Shown here: positions 33,978 through 46,106 of the stretch, piece by piece
Numbering within the stretch: the first letter of the stretch is position 1
Layout of the letters: the number at the start of each line of letters is the position of its first letter
Assembly: GCA_016647705.1 (NCBI GenBank)
Contig: CM028335.1
Span: 5,149,579 to 5,213,578, forward strand
Direction of reading: 5' to 3'
From: Eucommia ulmoides
Taxonomy: Eukaryota > Streptophyta > Magnoliopsida > Garryales > Eucommiaceae
Length of the DNA: 64,000 bases
The notes under the pieces: generated by a model
What the model was told of the DNA's origin: nothing
Databases searched by the model: none
Seen by the model: only the letters and a program-made list of their open reading frames with translations
Made by a program: the position numbers and the translations under genes

Positions 33978-35214
33978 TCATTTTTCAAACTAGTCAAATC
34001 ATAATAAAATATTGATCGCATTGTTCTAATTTTTTTTTGGTAATTTTTCAATTAAAATAGTTGGGATTAGTGGTTAAAAGTTTTAGCCCATGGCATTAAG
34101 GGATTTTTACAACCTAAATAAGATATATGCTTATTGGGATAAATATACGGATGGCATAGTGTTGAATGTGAAGAAGAAATCATTAAATGCAAATTAAAAT
34201 GACTTTAATTCAAAGAAATTTTAAATGGCTATCTACTACTTTTCATTATTTTTTTTTTTTTTGGCGGGGTTTCATTTTCAGGGTGGTTTACATAGAATTT
34301 TATCTGAATTTTGTGAGAAACATTTGTATTTTCGGGTCTTGGTTAATTCATATTTCAATGTATTTCAAATTTAAGTGCAAAAATTAAATAATTTATTTAT
34401 TTTAAGGACAAAAGTTAATATTATTTCGTTAATTAATGTTAAATAATATTTATACCATCCAAATTAAATAAATCACATCTCTTTAAAGAAGAAGATCCCA
34501 AGTGCTAGCTGAAAGCCGGATTAGAATTATGCCTTCACCTTGTTCTCTAAATAAAGGGAGAGAAGTCGCCTGAGGTCGAGGGGAGGAAAGGTTTGCGTAG
34601 TATGCTTTAAACCGAGTTTCCGATTGGAAGAAGAGGAAATGAAAAGAAAAAGGAAGATGAAGAGAAAAAAAACAAAGAAAAAAATTATTAAAAAATATTA
34701 AAAAGAAGAGGGTGGTAGTAAATTTTTATAAAAATAAAAGAGAAACAAAATTATTATTATTTTAAATAAGAGAAGGATATTCAAATCTTTTTACAAGAAA
34801 AAGTTGGTTAAAGAGGTTGATTAGTATCTGTAAAATGATAAAAAACATATCTGGTTAATGATAAAAAAAAGAAAGAAGATAAATGGTATAAATCTTATTC
34901 ATAAACTATGTAAACAACTTCTTCAAAAGGGCCCCAGACAAACCAAAAAACAATACATTAAATACCAAAATGGTTCTAACTCCTCAATCAATCAAAAACT
35001 ATTTAGGGAGATATAACGTAAAATAATTTGTCCCTTTTTTTTTAGTATGTAAAATGCACTAAAATTAAATCAAAGTGCCCCTATAATAAAAAATAAATAA
35101 AATAATAAAAAATCACCAATTAGATATGAAAAAAAATACAAAAATTAAGAGTCCAAGTAAAAAATTCATACTATAAATGCCTAAATGTGTGCAATTTAAA
35201 TCTACAAATTTAAT
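33978..35214. other. AT-rich spacer, no gene recognised
   Basis: Read in both strands with no recognisable gene. 34480-34620 is a slightly GC-richer patch without a plausible frame. Confidence 0.4.
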
Positions 35215-36550
35215 ATTTATGTATTATTACCAAATTTAATGTCCATATACTATTTTTATAATTTTCGTAAATTTAAAGTTCATAATTTTCGTAGATTATA
35301 TTTCCTCTTTTACATTATTTCTTTAATTTATTTTTTGTGAATTTAATGCTTTAGTATTATATATATTATTTCCATAATTTTCATGAAATTAATGTCCAAT
35401 ATTATATTTCCTCTTTTACGTTATTTTGTCAATTTAATTTCTATAATTTTTTTATATTATTCTTTAATTTAATTTTCATATATCATTTCTATAATTTTCA
35501 TAAATTAAACTCCATAATTTTTGTATATTTTATTTTTTATTATTTCTTTAATATAATTGCTTTTTAAATATAATGTTTCTATATTATTAATAAATTTATT
35601 GTGCGTATATTAATTTTATGATTTTGATAAATTTAATGTCCATAATTTTTGCATATTATATTTCCTCTTTGATATTATTTTCTTTAACTAAGTTTGTGTA
35701 AATTTATATTTTGGTATTATTTTCAATTTTAATGTCCATAAATTATTACTATAATTTTTACCAGATCACCATGAGTAGGACTCCAACCATAACATAATTG
35801 ACAGATCCAAGATGTACTCCGACAAGTAAAGGGAGTTCGAATAGATATTGGTTGTGCTCGAAAGGTTATGAATCAAACGACAAGTCCAATCCCAATATCT
35901 TGATTTCTAAATTTGATAATTTAGTATTATTACTAAATTTAACGTGCATATATAATTTTTATAATTTTAGTATTGTACTATTATTACTAAATTTAATGTC
36001 TATATATTATTTCCATAATGTTCGTAAATGTAATATCTATAATTTTAGTATATTATATTTTTTCTTTATATTATTTATTTAATTTAAAATTTATAAATTT
36101 AATATTTCAGAAATTTAATTTTTCAGAATTATTAAAAAATTTAATGTGCTTATATTATTCTTATAATTTTCATAAATTTAGCGTCAGTAATTTCCGTATA
36201 TTACATTTCCTCTTTTATATATTACTTCTTTAATTTAATTTTCATAAATTTAATGTTTTATTATTACTACTAAATTTAATATCCTATATAATATTTCTAA
36301 ACTTTTCATAAATTGTCCATATTTTTTTTATATCATATTTTCTCTTTATATTATTTCTTTAATTTAATTTCTATAAATTTAATATTGTAGTATTTTTTTT
36401 AAGAATATATTATTTTTATACTTTCTGTAAATTTAATGTCTATATTTTTTGTATATTATATTTTCTTTTTTATATTATTTCTTCAATTTAATTTTCGTAA
36501 ATTTATTGTTTTAATATTATTAAGAAATTTAATGTCCATGTATAGATTTA
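35215..36550 (+). repeat. AT-rich tandem array, copy 3, about nine units
   Basis: The word CATAATTTTnGTATATTATATTTCCTCTTT and variants recur near 35278, 35396, 35512, 35640, 36038, 36180, 36308 and 36440, at 115-145 bp spacing (one larger gap at 35770-35900, where ACCAGATCACCATGAGTAGG unrelated DNA is inserted). Satellite-like. Confidence 0.75.
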
Positions 36551-36927
36551 TATATAGATAAACATATTCTCTATCCTTAATTATCCATGCGGGTTGGATC
36601 AGCTTGTTTAATATTTTACAAAATAATATATTATCTCTCCTCAATTAGGTATAAGATATATATAAGTTAAATATAAATACACATTTTATATTTATATTAT
36701 ACTTTGGTTTAATCAAGACCCTTTTTTTAAATCTCTGGAGACATCCGACTTGTTTTATTCTATAGATACGTATATATAAGTTTCAATCTATATAATATTG
36801 GATATATTCAAATTCGAGCAATATTCAAGAAAAAAGCAGGAAATTGGATTTTTTTTTTTAAAATCTACACGTAGTCAAACAGCAACCATGGAAGGCTATG
36901 TTAAATTAATACCCACATATATATTTA

Positions 36928-37551
36928 GGCCGGTTTGGTAACCGTTTTCATTCTAAAAATTTTCATTCTATTCCCAAATTTTTGAAATTTTTGTTTAAAA
37001 ATAGTGTTTAGAAATTTTTGTTCCCGTTCTCATTCTATTCCCATTTGAGAATTGTGTCCACTTTTTTTTTTTTTTTTCTTAAGAAATGAGAAACAAAAAA
37101 AAATTGTTTCTCATTATTCCCATCCCATTCTTAAAATTACTGCTACTGTTCATCCGCCGGCCGAACGTCGTCCGCCGCCGACCACCGTCCGCCACTGCCG
37201 CCGTCCATCTCCGGCAACCGTCGTCGGTCACCTCCGGCATTGCCGGCCACCCACCGTCAGCCACCAACCGTCACCCACCCACCGGTCATCATTCGGCCAC
37301 CATCAGCGGCCGGCCGTCCGGCCATCGTCACCCACCCGCTGGTCACCGTCCGGCCAAAACAAAACAAAATCTCAAAACAAAAAAATAAATTGTTTTAGGA
37401 TAAAATCGTTACCAAACGCAATTCTGTTCCCAAAACAAAAAATTTTTTATCGTTACCAAATGCGATTCTACTCCCAAAAAGAAAACAAAATTCTTAACCC
37501 ATTCCCATCCCACTGCTGGAATGAGAACAAAAACAGTTACCAAACGCCACC
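36928..37551. mobile_element. PIF/Harbinger-type element, 624 bp, TSD TTA
   Basis: Left GGCCGGTTTGGTAACCG, right in reverse GGTGGCGTTTGGTAACTG, flanked by TTA at 36925-36927 and 37552-37554. The core 37140-37360 is a CCGCCGACCACCG-type GC-rich patch. The frames at 37052-37555 read PPSATAAVHLRQPSS-like low-complexity and are not taken as a gene. The insertion is absent from duplicated copy 1 (near 31440). Confidence 0.85.
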
Positions 37552-37985
37552 TTAGTTGCTGCACAAAGGTTGAGAAATTGTTGTGCTTGAAATTCCGGGG
37601 AAGAATGATTTTGACGAACTCCATCAGATCCAAAACCACAAAGCTCTGTCCGACGGAGCCCATGCACAAGAAGAAAAATGACATTTAGTTATGAACATTT
37701 TTGTGGCCAAAGATTCATGTTTCGTATAGTAAAAATGTTTTAGCGAAGCAATATTTTCGCGACCAATTTCGTTCGCCAAAACATGATAAAAAATGACGGA
37801 AAAATATTTTGGAAATGAACATGTTTCGATAGTAATTTATCAAAATATTACTATCTTACTAGTTTAATATAGATACTAATCACTACTCTTCACGCATTTT
37901 TCTAACTCTTGAACATTATAATTAACTATTACCATTTACTCAACAATTAATATCTCATTACTTATAGTTTTAAATAAAATACTAA

Positions 37986-38809
37986 GGCCCCGTTTGGTAA
38001 CCATTTCCATCCCATTCCATTCCCAGATTTTTGAGAATTCTGTTTGGAAATAGCATTTGGTAATTTTTGTTTCCGTTTCCATTTCATTCCCATTTGAGAA
38101 TTGTGCCCACTTTTTTCTTAAGAAATGAGAAACAAAAAAAAGTTGTTTCTCATTATTCCCATTCCATTCCCAAAACCCATGATCACTATTCACCTACCGG
38201 CCGACCACCGCCTGTCGCCGCCGGCCACCGTCCGCTGCCGCCGCCGGCCACCGTCCGCTGCCGCCGCCGGTCATCTCCAGCGACCGTCGCCGCCGCCGGT
38301 CATCTCCGGCGACCGTCGCTGGTCACCGTCCGCCGCCGGCTGCCGTCGGTCACCGTCCGCCGCCGGCGACCGTCGCCGGTCACCGTCCGCCGCCGCCCGC
38401 CGCCGCCGGCGACCGTCGCCGGTCACCGTCCGGCCGGAATTTTTCCGGCCACTTCCGGCAGTCGCCGGTGACGGCGCCACCGCCGTCTGGTCATCGCCGG
38501 CGGGGGCACCGCTGTCTCCGATGCCGGAGAACCGTCGCCGGCCGTTGCTGGCCGGCCGGCGACGGCGCCGCCGGAGCACCGCCGGCCGGCCGGCGACGGC
38601 GCCACCGCCGTCAGGCCAAAACTGAAAAGAGGAAAAAAAAAAAAAAAAAGATTTTAGGATAAAATCGTTACCAAACACAATTCCCTTCCAAAAAAAAAAA
38701 AAAATTATCGTTACCAAACGCAATTCTACTCCCAAAAAGAAAACAAAATTTCCATTCCATTCTCATCCTACTGCTGGAATTGAAACAGAAACGATTACCA
38801 AACGCCACC
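37986..38809. mobile_element. PIF/Harbinger-type element, 824 bp, TSD TAA
   Basis: Left GGCCCCGTTTGGTAACCATT; the right end in reverse gives GGTGGCGTTTGGTAATCGTT; flanked by TAA at 37983-37985 and 38810-38812. The core 38195-38625 is almost entirely CCGCCGGCGACCGTCGCCGG-like, far above the GC content of its surroundings. Long frames in it on both strands (38067-38625 plus, 38271-38735 minus) are a by-product of the triplet-rich core. Confidence 0.88.
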
Positions 38810-39404
38810 TAAAATAATTGAAGTGAAGAAGATGGCAATCAATCCTAAGTGAAAACTAGCTAATTTCAACCACCGCCTCCGGTGCGTCATTTATATTTTA
38901 TATGATAACGTGCAATACATTTAAAATACGTAAGGTTGATAAAGCTGCGTGCATGGGCTCTTCTCTAATTTGCTTCACGTATTGGATTACTCCTCTTGGA
39001 CCACTTTTGATTATTCTCTCGAGTGACCATGCTCTTCTCCCCTCTCTCTAACTCAAAATGGAACATTGCATTTTAATCACAAAAAAAAAAAAAAAAAAAT
39101 AAAAAAAATAAAAAAAATCAGGATAAACTAATGTAATAACACACAATATATCTATATATATAGATTGTTGACCAGGGCTTTGGCAGCAATTGTTCGTGGC
39201 GGAAGCCCGAGTGTGGGTTTAAGTCACAGTTGAATGTCGTGGGCGCTTGTGTGTGTTGCATGCACTATAAGATTAGGGTATGCACTTTTCCTAACACTAA
39301 TTGATTTTAGGATGTGTAATTTTAAGTTAAATTAGTGCAATAACACACACATCATATTTGTACATGTGTATCTGTGTATGTATGTGTTTTGTTTGTGTGT
39401 GTCT

Positions 39405-39466
39405 ATGGGTGTATGTTGACGGGTCGATGTTTATAGGGATATCGATATGGCAGAGCTGAGAAAGTC
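39405..39466 (-). pseudogene. C-terminal remnant of a second LTP gene
   Basis: Minus-strand frame reads LCHIDIPINIDPST, matching FCHIDIPVNIDSSI of the LTP at 32402. The remnant ends abruptly at about 39466, some 85 bases before the Helitron. The rest of the gene is not found nearby. Confidence 0.7.
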
Positions 39467-39551
39467 ACCTGATAATTTTTCCTTTAATTTAAGTTTGACT
39501 ATCATGCATTTCATTTTTTTTAAAATCTTAACTACTTATTTATAAAGAAAA

Positions 39552-39584
39552 CTAGGTGAAGAGCACGTGCGAGGCACGTGCTCT
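39552..39584 (-). repeat. Helitron 3' terminus: hairpin plus CTAG
   Basis: Arms 39560-39570 (AGAGCACGTGC) and 39574-39584 (GCACGTGCTCT) are perfect reverse complements around a 3-base loop. Eight bases separate the stem from the CTAG end, which abuts A/T host DNA. This is the termination signal of rolling-circle transposition. Confidence 0.88.
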
Positions 39585-40051
39585 ATTACCTGTTTTGTTT
39601 GACATATTTACAACTTTTGGCACTATTTAATGAATAAAAAACAATGAAGAAATATGATATAAGAAAATTATGTTGAAACTTGTTTAAAACAATTAATAGA
39701 AGGCACTTTATGTAAAGAGATGTCATGGTTATAGTTGCCTTAAAAATTTGAAATTAAGCTGAATACAAGTATTATGTTATGTATCAAACGGTGATAAAAA
39801 ATAATAATTAGTTTAACTGAAATTATAATGTCTACTAATAATAAACATGTGCAAGATATGATCAAAAGACTAAGTATACTTCCATAAACAAGGCATGCAA
39901 GTACGAAATTGTTCACGATACATGCCCTTGTATATATACAAGGCTAGAATGTATTCAAAACATGAGATTGGTGTAAGGATTGCAGTTTCATTCACTCACC
40001 CCCTCCACAAAAAATCAAAAGACGAGAAGTCCAAAATATTAGATTGAAAAA

Positions 40052-43000
40052 TCAAGCATCATCAACGAATGCTTCTTCTCCAAACAAGTTGACAGTCGAA
40101 CTGGTTGTGGTGGAAGCAGAGATGACATCGATATTTGCAGGTGGCATTATTAAACTCTGATTGCTTGTTTCTCCAACGGAAGCTTTAGGTGCATTTTTTT
40201 CCATACACTGTGTTGGTTGTTCATGGGCAAGAGATATAGAGGATAAATTATAAAGGCGTTTCAGTTCTCCACGAACTTGGTATCGGTACAGGCGAACACA
40301 TACCAAGTGGTCAATTTCTGTTGAAGTCTTTACAATGCGACAGAGGTCGGTTGGATTTTCCTACCAAAACAAAAAGAACAACAAAGTTTGTAAATGGCAG
40401 CAAAATTTTGAATTTAGTTTTTCTTCGTTGCTAAACATAAAAGAAATAAAACATATTTATTTTTTTTGCATAAAAAAAGAATTATATGTATTTATTTATT
40501 TGTTCTATTTTTTTGTTTTTGTTGTGAAGTTCGAAAGAATAAAACTAAGTGCGCTCACCAATTCTATGTAACTAACTTGAAACGGTATTTTTTTTTTTTT
40601 TAATTTTCGTTGCTGAAATTTGTTTAGAAGGCCTTGGACACATGACTCAATTGTTCTCATGACTCCACTATGTTTTTTGTTGTATAACTTTGTGTTTGGA
40701 GACCAAGTTGAGTTTATAAAGGCATTAGCGGTAGATGGTGAAAATGCATGTTGAATTACTATTATCTAAGTTTTGTGCATTTCTAAGTGTTATGTTTCTA
40801 GGTTATTATGCGACTCAAGCAGAATTAGAAAGTTGTAAGAAAACCGATGGTCCAAAACAATATTTGATAAGACACAAAAAATTTCAAAGTCGTTAAGAGA
40901 AAAATTCACAGGAATGATATATAGATTATCAATTTAAAATTAAACGAAGCATAATTAGATCAATTATAAGCTAAGTAAAAACACAAAGATAATTTAAATT
41001 TTTAGTAAAGAGTAATTTCTTATAAAAAAAAATAGACTAAGAAAATATCTAACCTTCGTAGTATTTTCCATGAGTTCTTTAGCGGTGCAACCAAGGAAGC
41101 TCTCAGTATTAGGTCTAAATAAAGAACCAATTATGGTTCCGCTTTCATCGCGAACTTCAACATCAATACGGCACCTGCATTTTAATGTTCAACATTTGAC
41201 GATCATAAGTAAATATAGGTGGAATTTGTTCATTGTTTGTCGTCTTACTTTGATTTTATTATCCAAAACATAGAATCAGAAATGAAAGTTAGAAATAATC
41301 GTGAGAGTTTGACATAGATATGTTATAAAGTTTCTGGTTTCTTTGTTTTCGTTTATTTATAATAGAAACAAAATGTTTCATTTGTTTTATTATTTTTTGT
41401 TACCAAATTGGCATTTATGTTACCACATTTGTTTTTGTAGGGAACAAAATTACGAAAAGTGACAAAGTTGGTCTTTTTTTTGTACCTATTTTTTGGTACG
41501 AAACAATAACCTTAAACAAAAAATGTAACCAAATGTAGGCTAGACAAAAGTAGCTTTAATGACAAAATTCTTTTCGATATTACCTGGGGCTACCACGTGT
41601 GTTCTATTTTTGACAATGGAAACAGGTAAATACTTGATCATACAGGGCAGTAGTTGCTCGGTGACAATGGCTACATCCCATGTACCACAAGGGCTTCTCC
41701 AGGTTAACAAGAAACAATCGACATTTAACCCAAACAGAGTGCTGCGAGAAAAAAATATGTTTAGGAAAAATGTCAAATTAATAAGATACATATGGAATAC
41801 AAATTTTGAGATACACAATTATAAGAGAGAGACATTATCAGGAATTCCAGGTAAAGTTGCAAGTGGAACTATACGACGTTCGCGAGGTTCATCTTGGAAG
41901 TTGTTGGCTTTTGGATCGGTTGCAAGTGCAATATGACACTTTATTGAAGAGATATTCTGGTTCATCCTTGGAAAAAAGATAAAAGAAATTTAAGTGTTAA
42001 TTAATGGATAAAAAAATTTAACATTGTGAATCAAGTATATAGAATGATAAGGAGACATGTGAATAAAGTTTGAAAAGTGAACACTACTAAAATGCTAAAT
42101 TTAACTAAAAGATAATAATAGTATGATGGATGAAATAATATACCGTGTGTGCAACTGATTAGCTTCCGGAATGTTTGGATTAATGATAAAAGCGCTTGAA
42201 GATCGTGTAGATAATGAAGTACCTTAAACACACATCAAGATATAAGTAACAAATGGTTGGCAAAATCAATCACTCTATTAGGGGTGGAAGGCAAACCATG
42301 ATAGGTAGAGGTACGAAGGCGCATAGCAATAATTATAGGTTTCGTCTCAGTCATCCGCTTGATGGCCATCCCCTCATTTTCAGTGAATTGGTTTCACATT
42401 GTCAGAATTAGAGGCTTGTTCCCATATTTCAAAGTAAAAACAATTTACTATAACCTTCAAAAATAAGTATAGTTAATAAAAACTATGAATTAAAAAAAAA
42501 CTATGGATCTTACGATTCAGTGATGAGGAGGAACTCTTGCACCCTAGAAGGGCCATTTCTGGTGGGTTGAGTTTTGGCCGGAAAAGCATGCAAGACAAGA
42601 GCAATGATATCTGTACAATAAACGAAAATATAGTTACATAAAAAATAAATGAATTTTTTTTACAACATTTATAGTAATATAAATAAATAAGGTGTGTATT
42701 TTGTTTTACAATAAAAGATGGATAAAATGCACATACCAACTTCCTTATCCTCGTTCTTGCACTCTAAAATTTCAGTAAATGAAGTGAAATGGAACGGAGG
42801 ACTTATAATGGGTGGAATACTTTTAGGAACAAGTTTAATGACTGTCCGAGAGTTGATTATCCACTGAAAATCACGTGCGACAAGACGGTGTTCGGGAGAA
42901 ACAAATTGTACAATGGCATTTGAGATATTGTACGTTTCAAGTTCAGCAAGAGTGTTTTGAAGTAGCTTGATGTCATTTCCAAAGATAGTTCCCTGAACTC

Positions 43001-44202
43001 GTGTTCCCTAACAAGAAGGTTTAAGACGAAAGGAAAAACGATGTAAGTTAATAATCTTGATGTGAAAAGACGAAAAGACATAATGAAAGCTATGTTTGTG
43101 AGATTTGCAAAATCAGTCTTAATTCTATTGCCAAAAAAATAAAATAAAAGAAAAAGGCATTCATTTGAAGAGGTTTAATCATCGCTTACTCCCATACCTT
43201 TAACATATAACATTCACTCAATTTCGAAAGTGATTGTTAAGACAACACCACTTGGCATGTAAGGGAAACCCAACCAACTATACTGCAGTTTCTGCCAAAG
43301 TAGAGGCCAATCAACTACAAAGAAAAATCTAACCCAAAATGATCAACCAACAGCACAAACATCCAAACAACTACCTCCCTTCTTATGTTGTGGAAGCCAA
43401 CGTGTCACTGAATACAATGAACCCAATGACCTCTTCAAATGATTAGAAAGGAAAAAACAAAAATCTCCACTACGACCCTCAACTAATCAGGCCACCAATC
43501 CGAAAAAGCAGCTCACCACCACTCCCTTTCTTCCATTTAACAATTTTACTATATAGATTTTAATAGTTACGTAGAGAGTGACAAAACCTACAAAGAGATC
43601 ATGTAAGGGAACGCGGACATAAGTTTTCTAGACCATAGTTTGTTTGTAAGAAATAAAAAAATGGGAAAAAGCCAAAAAGGTATTCATAAATGTACTTGAC
43701 TTAATTTTTTGTGTTTTTGCTATTTTTTTAAATATAAGTTACGTTTCTTAAAGCAATTCACATTATTTACTTATGAATTTATGCATTTTACCTTCATCTT
43801 ATAATTGCTCCTCGCAAGGCATTTGTTTTGAAAAATAAGTTACTTCAATTCCTAGCAATTTATATTAGTAATCATTCTTTAGTTTAGGGTTTATATTAAC
43901 ATAAAACGAATGCAAATGAATGGAAACAAGGGTAAGCGGCTAAATGATTATATTATGAACTACAATATTTAAATTGTTGGCAAAATTTTAATAATTAAAC
44001 TTTTTCACATGATTAAATATCCAACAATAAGTTGAAGTCATAGTATCCAAACTTCTAAGTCAGCAAGTATTATCCTTTGGTATTTTTGGGGGCTAGAAAT
44101 CGGTTGTCTTGGATACGTTTTTTCAGCAACGACAACTTTCACAGTCCAAGGCTGCCTAGTTTGTGGTGTAATTTCTTTTATCGAATTTACTTCTCTAAGC
44201 AT
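40052..44202 (-). pseudogene. Helitron RPA-like single-strand DNA-binding protein, two stops
   Basis: Related to the large subunit of replication protein A; plant Helitrons carry such genes, presumably to coat single-stranded transposition intermediates. Exons inferred (minus): 44202-44053, 43007-42737, 42610-42514, about 42440-42297, 42222-42144, 41966-41834, 41741-41584, 41174-41054, 40360-40052; most junctions are GT-AG and in phase. The OB folds show in ITPQTRQPWTVKVVV, GTRVQGTIFGND and FIINPNIPEANQLHT; a zinc-finger pattern in WYMGCSHCHR...FTCFHCQK. TGA at 42394-42396 replaces a conserved Trp in the fourth exon and TAG at 41604-41606 breaks the seventh. The start of exon 4 is unclear. 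A 14-bp inverted repeat (TCATTTGAAGAGGT, 43163 and 43428) marks a small MITE in the first intron. Confidence 0.85.
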
Positions 44203-44301
44203 TTTTGAACCTGTTAAGTGAGAAGAAAAATGAAGGAGAGGTAAAAATAAACCTGAGAAATAAAAATCGATAATGAGAAGAAGTATGGGTCTAATATACA
44301 C

Positions 44302-44305
<4 letters not shown>

Positions 44306-44361
<56 letters not shown>
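44306..44361. repeat. AT microsatellite
   Basis: About 28 AT units inside the first-intron/upstream region of the RPA-like gene. It produces chance minus-strand frames rich in YIYIYI. Confidence 0.9.
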
Positions 44362-44362
<1 letters not shown>

Positions 44363-44450
44363 GAAAAAAAGAAAGTAGCAAAATAAAAAACACGACTAAA
44401 CAACCAAAAATATTTACTTTGCGACTTCGAAAGATATTTTTCTGAACCAA

Positions 44451-45209
44451 TTGTAATAGAATCTTGAATGTAATAGAGGGCGTCTTAAATAAAGAAACTG
44501 GAAAAGATAGGAAATGTCTAAAGTTTTTTTGGTATTTTTGGAAATTACAAGAAACTCTCGAATTTAATGAACACTAAGATATTTACCCTACCCTGTCAAG
44601 CATACAATATTTTTTTTACTCCCGCGTTTAGGCTTTATTTCGATAAATTACTGTAGGCTGCCATACAAATCATATCATTTCAAATGAACATATTACATAG
44701 CTTACAAATCAGAATTTCACTTTTCAATGGTTAAATCTCGAATAAACTTTTCAATATTAACCAATTTTTTTTTTTTTAAAGTTTACCAAACAAGCATAGA
44801 GTAATTTTCCACATAGAAATATATTTTAAAGTGGTCAAGACTCGCCAATTATCATTCAATCCAAACATTAAGCATGTGATTTCCTCAATTAAAATTTGCT
44901 TTTTCAATACCTCATCATGATTGACTAATGACTTAATTAATGGAACCTCTAAGAGATATTCATACTTCGTTGAAATTCATGTCCAGAGAGTAGATTTTGA
45001 AAACAAGTTATTAATGAAAACAAACATGAAGGGCAAGGGTCTGTGGTGCACCAAACTACATTTGACTTGAACTATGTATACCATCATCTTCAATCTAAAC
45101 CTAATCTTCCAACCCCAAACAGACCTTTAAAAAACCCTTTATTCATGAGCTTGTCCTATAAAAAAAAGATCCTACACTTGTACTTTCTTAAAACCCCCAA
45201 AAAAAAGGT
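44451..45209. other. Helitron interior between genes, with putative laccase promoter
   Basis: AT-rich, no gene. 45100-45175 looks like a plant promoter on the plus strand (CCTATAAAAAAAAG at 45153), just upstream of the laccase fragment ATG at 45210, so promoter DNA may have come along with the fragment. Confidence 0.4.
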
Positions 45210-45455
45210 ATGAGAAAGAGCTTACCAAGCAAAAAGAACAAGATATTGTTGTATGTTGCTCTCTTTTTTCCTCTTTTGGTTCTGACATTTCTTCACTAAG
45301 TTGCTAAATTTAAAGGATTGGTGGTCATAGGTTCAAGCAACACCAGTGTCACGGTGAATGGGCAATACCATGGGTCGATGCTCAAAGTGAACAAGGGCGA
45401 TACCCTCGTCATTAACGTACTCAATAAAGTTCAAAATAACATCACAACTCATTGG
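45210..45455 (+). pseudogene. Laccase 5' fragment captured by the Helitron
   Basis: Laccases are secreted multicopper oxidases that polymerise lignin precursors. The ATG at 45210 starts a signal-peptide-like stretch (KKNKILLYVALFFPLLVLTF), a TAA at 45297-45299 breaks it, and the same frame goes on to SNTSVTVNGQYHGSMLKVNK and GDTLVINVLNKVQNNITTHW. This matches the start of the first cupredoxin domain, where laccases read VNG-PGP-L-V--GDTLV-NV-N--NI--HWHG. The first copper-binding His is present (THW) just before CATTG|GTAATT, a plausible exon end. Nothing downstream of it is found. It lies opposite to the Helitron genes and between them. The PGP motif is changed to HGS. Confidence 0.82.
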
Positions 45456-46106
45456 TAATTTTTGCATGCATGCATGCACGTCAAACGTCCATAAATTGCA
45501 TTACTTACCCCCTATAAACTAACAAAATTCGAAAGGGTTAGACCTCTTTTGAATTCTGCATAGTTAAATTAAATTTGCGAATGTCAACAAGAGAATTAAA
45601 ATACAATCGTTAAATATATATATATATAATTAAATTAAACCTATGCATGTGAACAATAGAATAATGATTGTAACTACATTTGTTGCAATTGTGTTAAATA
45701 AAAGTGTTCCATAGAAAATGCAAGTTAAAAATGAAGGTAAAGAAAACAACAACATTATAAGTAATTCTAGTTGATGAAACAATATGCATATAAAAAATGC
45801 TATTATAGGCTTCAATATGTAGACAACGTAAAAGATACGAAAAACAAAATATCTAAGACTAAGAAAAATAATGACAAAGCTTATTGAACTGGTCATTTCA
45901 TTAATACAAATCGAGAAAATAAAATTGCATTTTAACTTTGAATTATGACCATTTATGGATGGGGTTCAAGTTACCTAAGCGCATGATTTATCATCATGTA
46001 TGCATGCAAGATAATGAATCATTAGTATGCTAGTTAAAAAAAATTAAATAAGTAAAACATCAGATGTAAATTTTGTTGTGATTTCACATGTTATGGCATT
46101 ATATCG
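45456..46106. other. AT-rich DNA within the Helitron
   Basis: No gene recognised; repeated TGCATGCATG at 45465 and 46000. It may hold laccase intron DNA directly after 45455. Confidence 0.35.

Larger units (their letters stand above)
36770..39470. repeat. Duplicated block, copy 2 (carries two PIF insertions)
   Basis: Same order of words as 31240-32640, interrupted by PIF-type elements at 36928-37551 and 37986-38809 that copy 1 lacks at those points. The block ends in the tail of an LTP gene (39405-39466). Copy 2 is also interrupted at 39165-39310 by DNA absent from copy 1. Confidence 0.8.

Noticed and set aside
37052..37555. 167-codon plus-strand frame
   Set aside because: Spans the PIF-type element 36928-37551 and its flank, and is low-complexity in the middle; not a gene.
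38067..38735. Long open frames of 134-166 codons on both strands
   Set aside because: They lie wholly in the CCG/CGG-triplet core of a PIF-type element with clear ends and TAA duplication; the products are Pro/Arg/Ala low-complexity on both strands.
43163..43442. Separate MITE in the first intron of the RPA-like gene (TCATTTGAAGAGGT ends)
   Set aside because: The 14-bp inverted repeat is real, but no target duplication and no other copy was seen; noted under the gene instead of called separately.
44038..44450. 121- and 78-codon minus frames across the AT microsatellite
   Set aside because: Only the part 44053-44202 is real (first RPA-like exon); the rest is the (AT)n run and intron.
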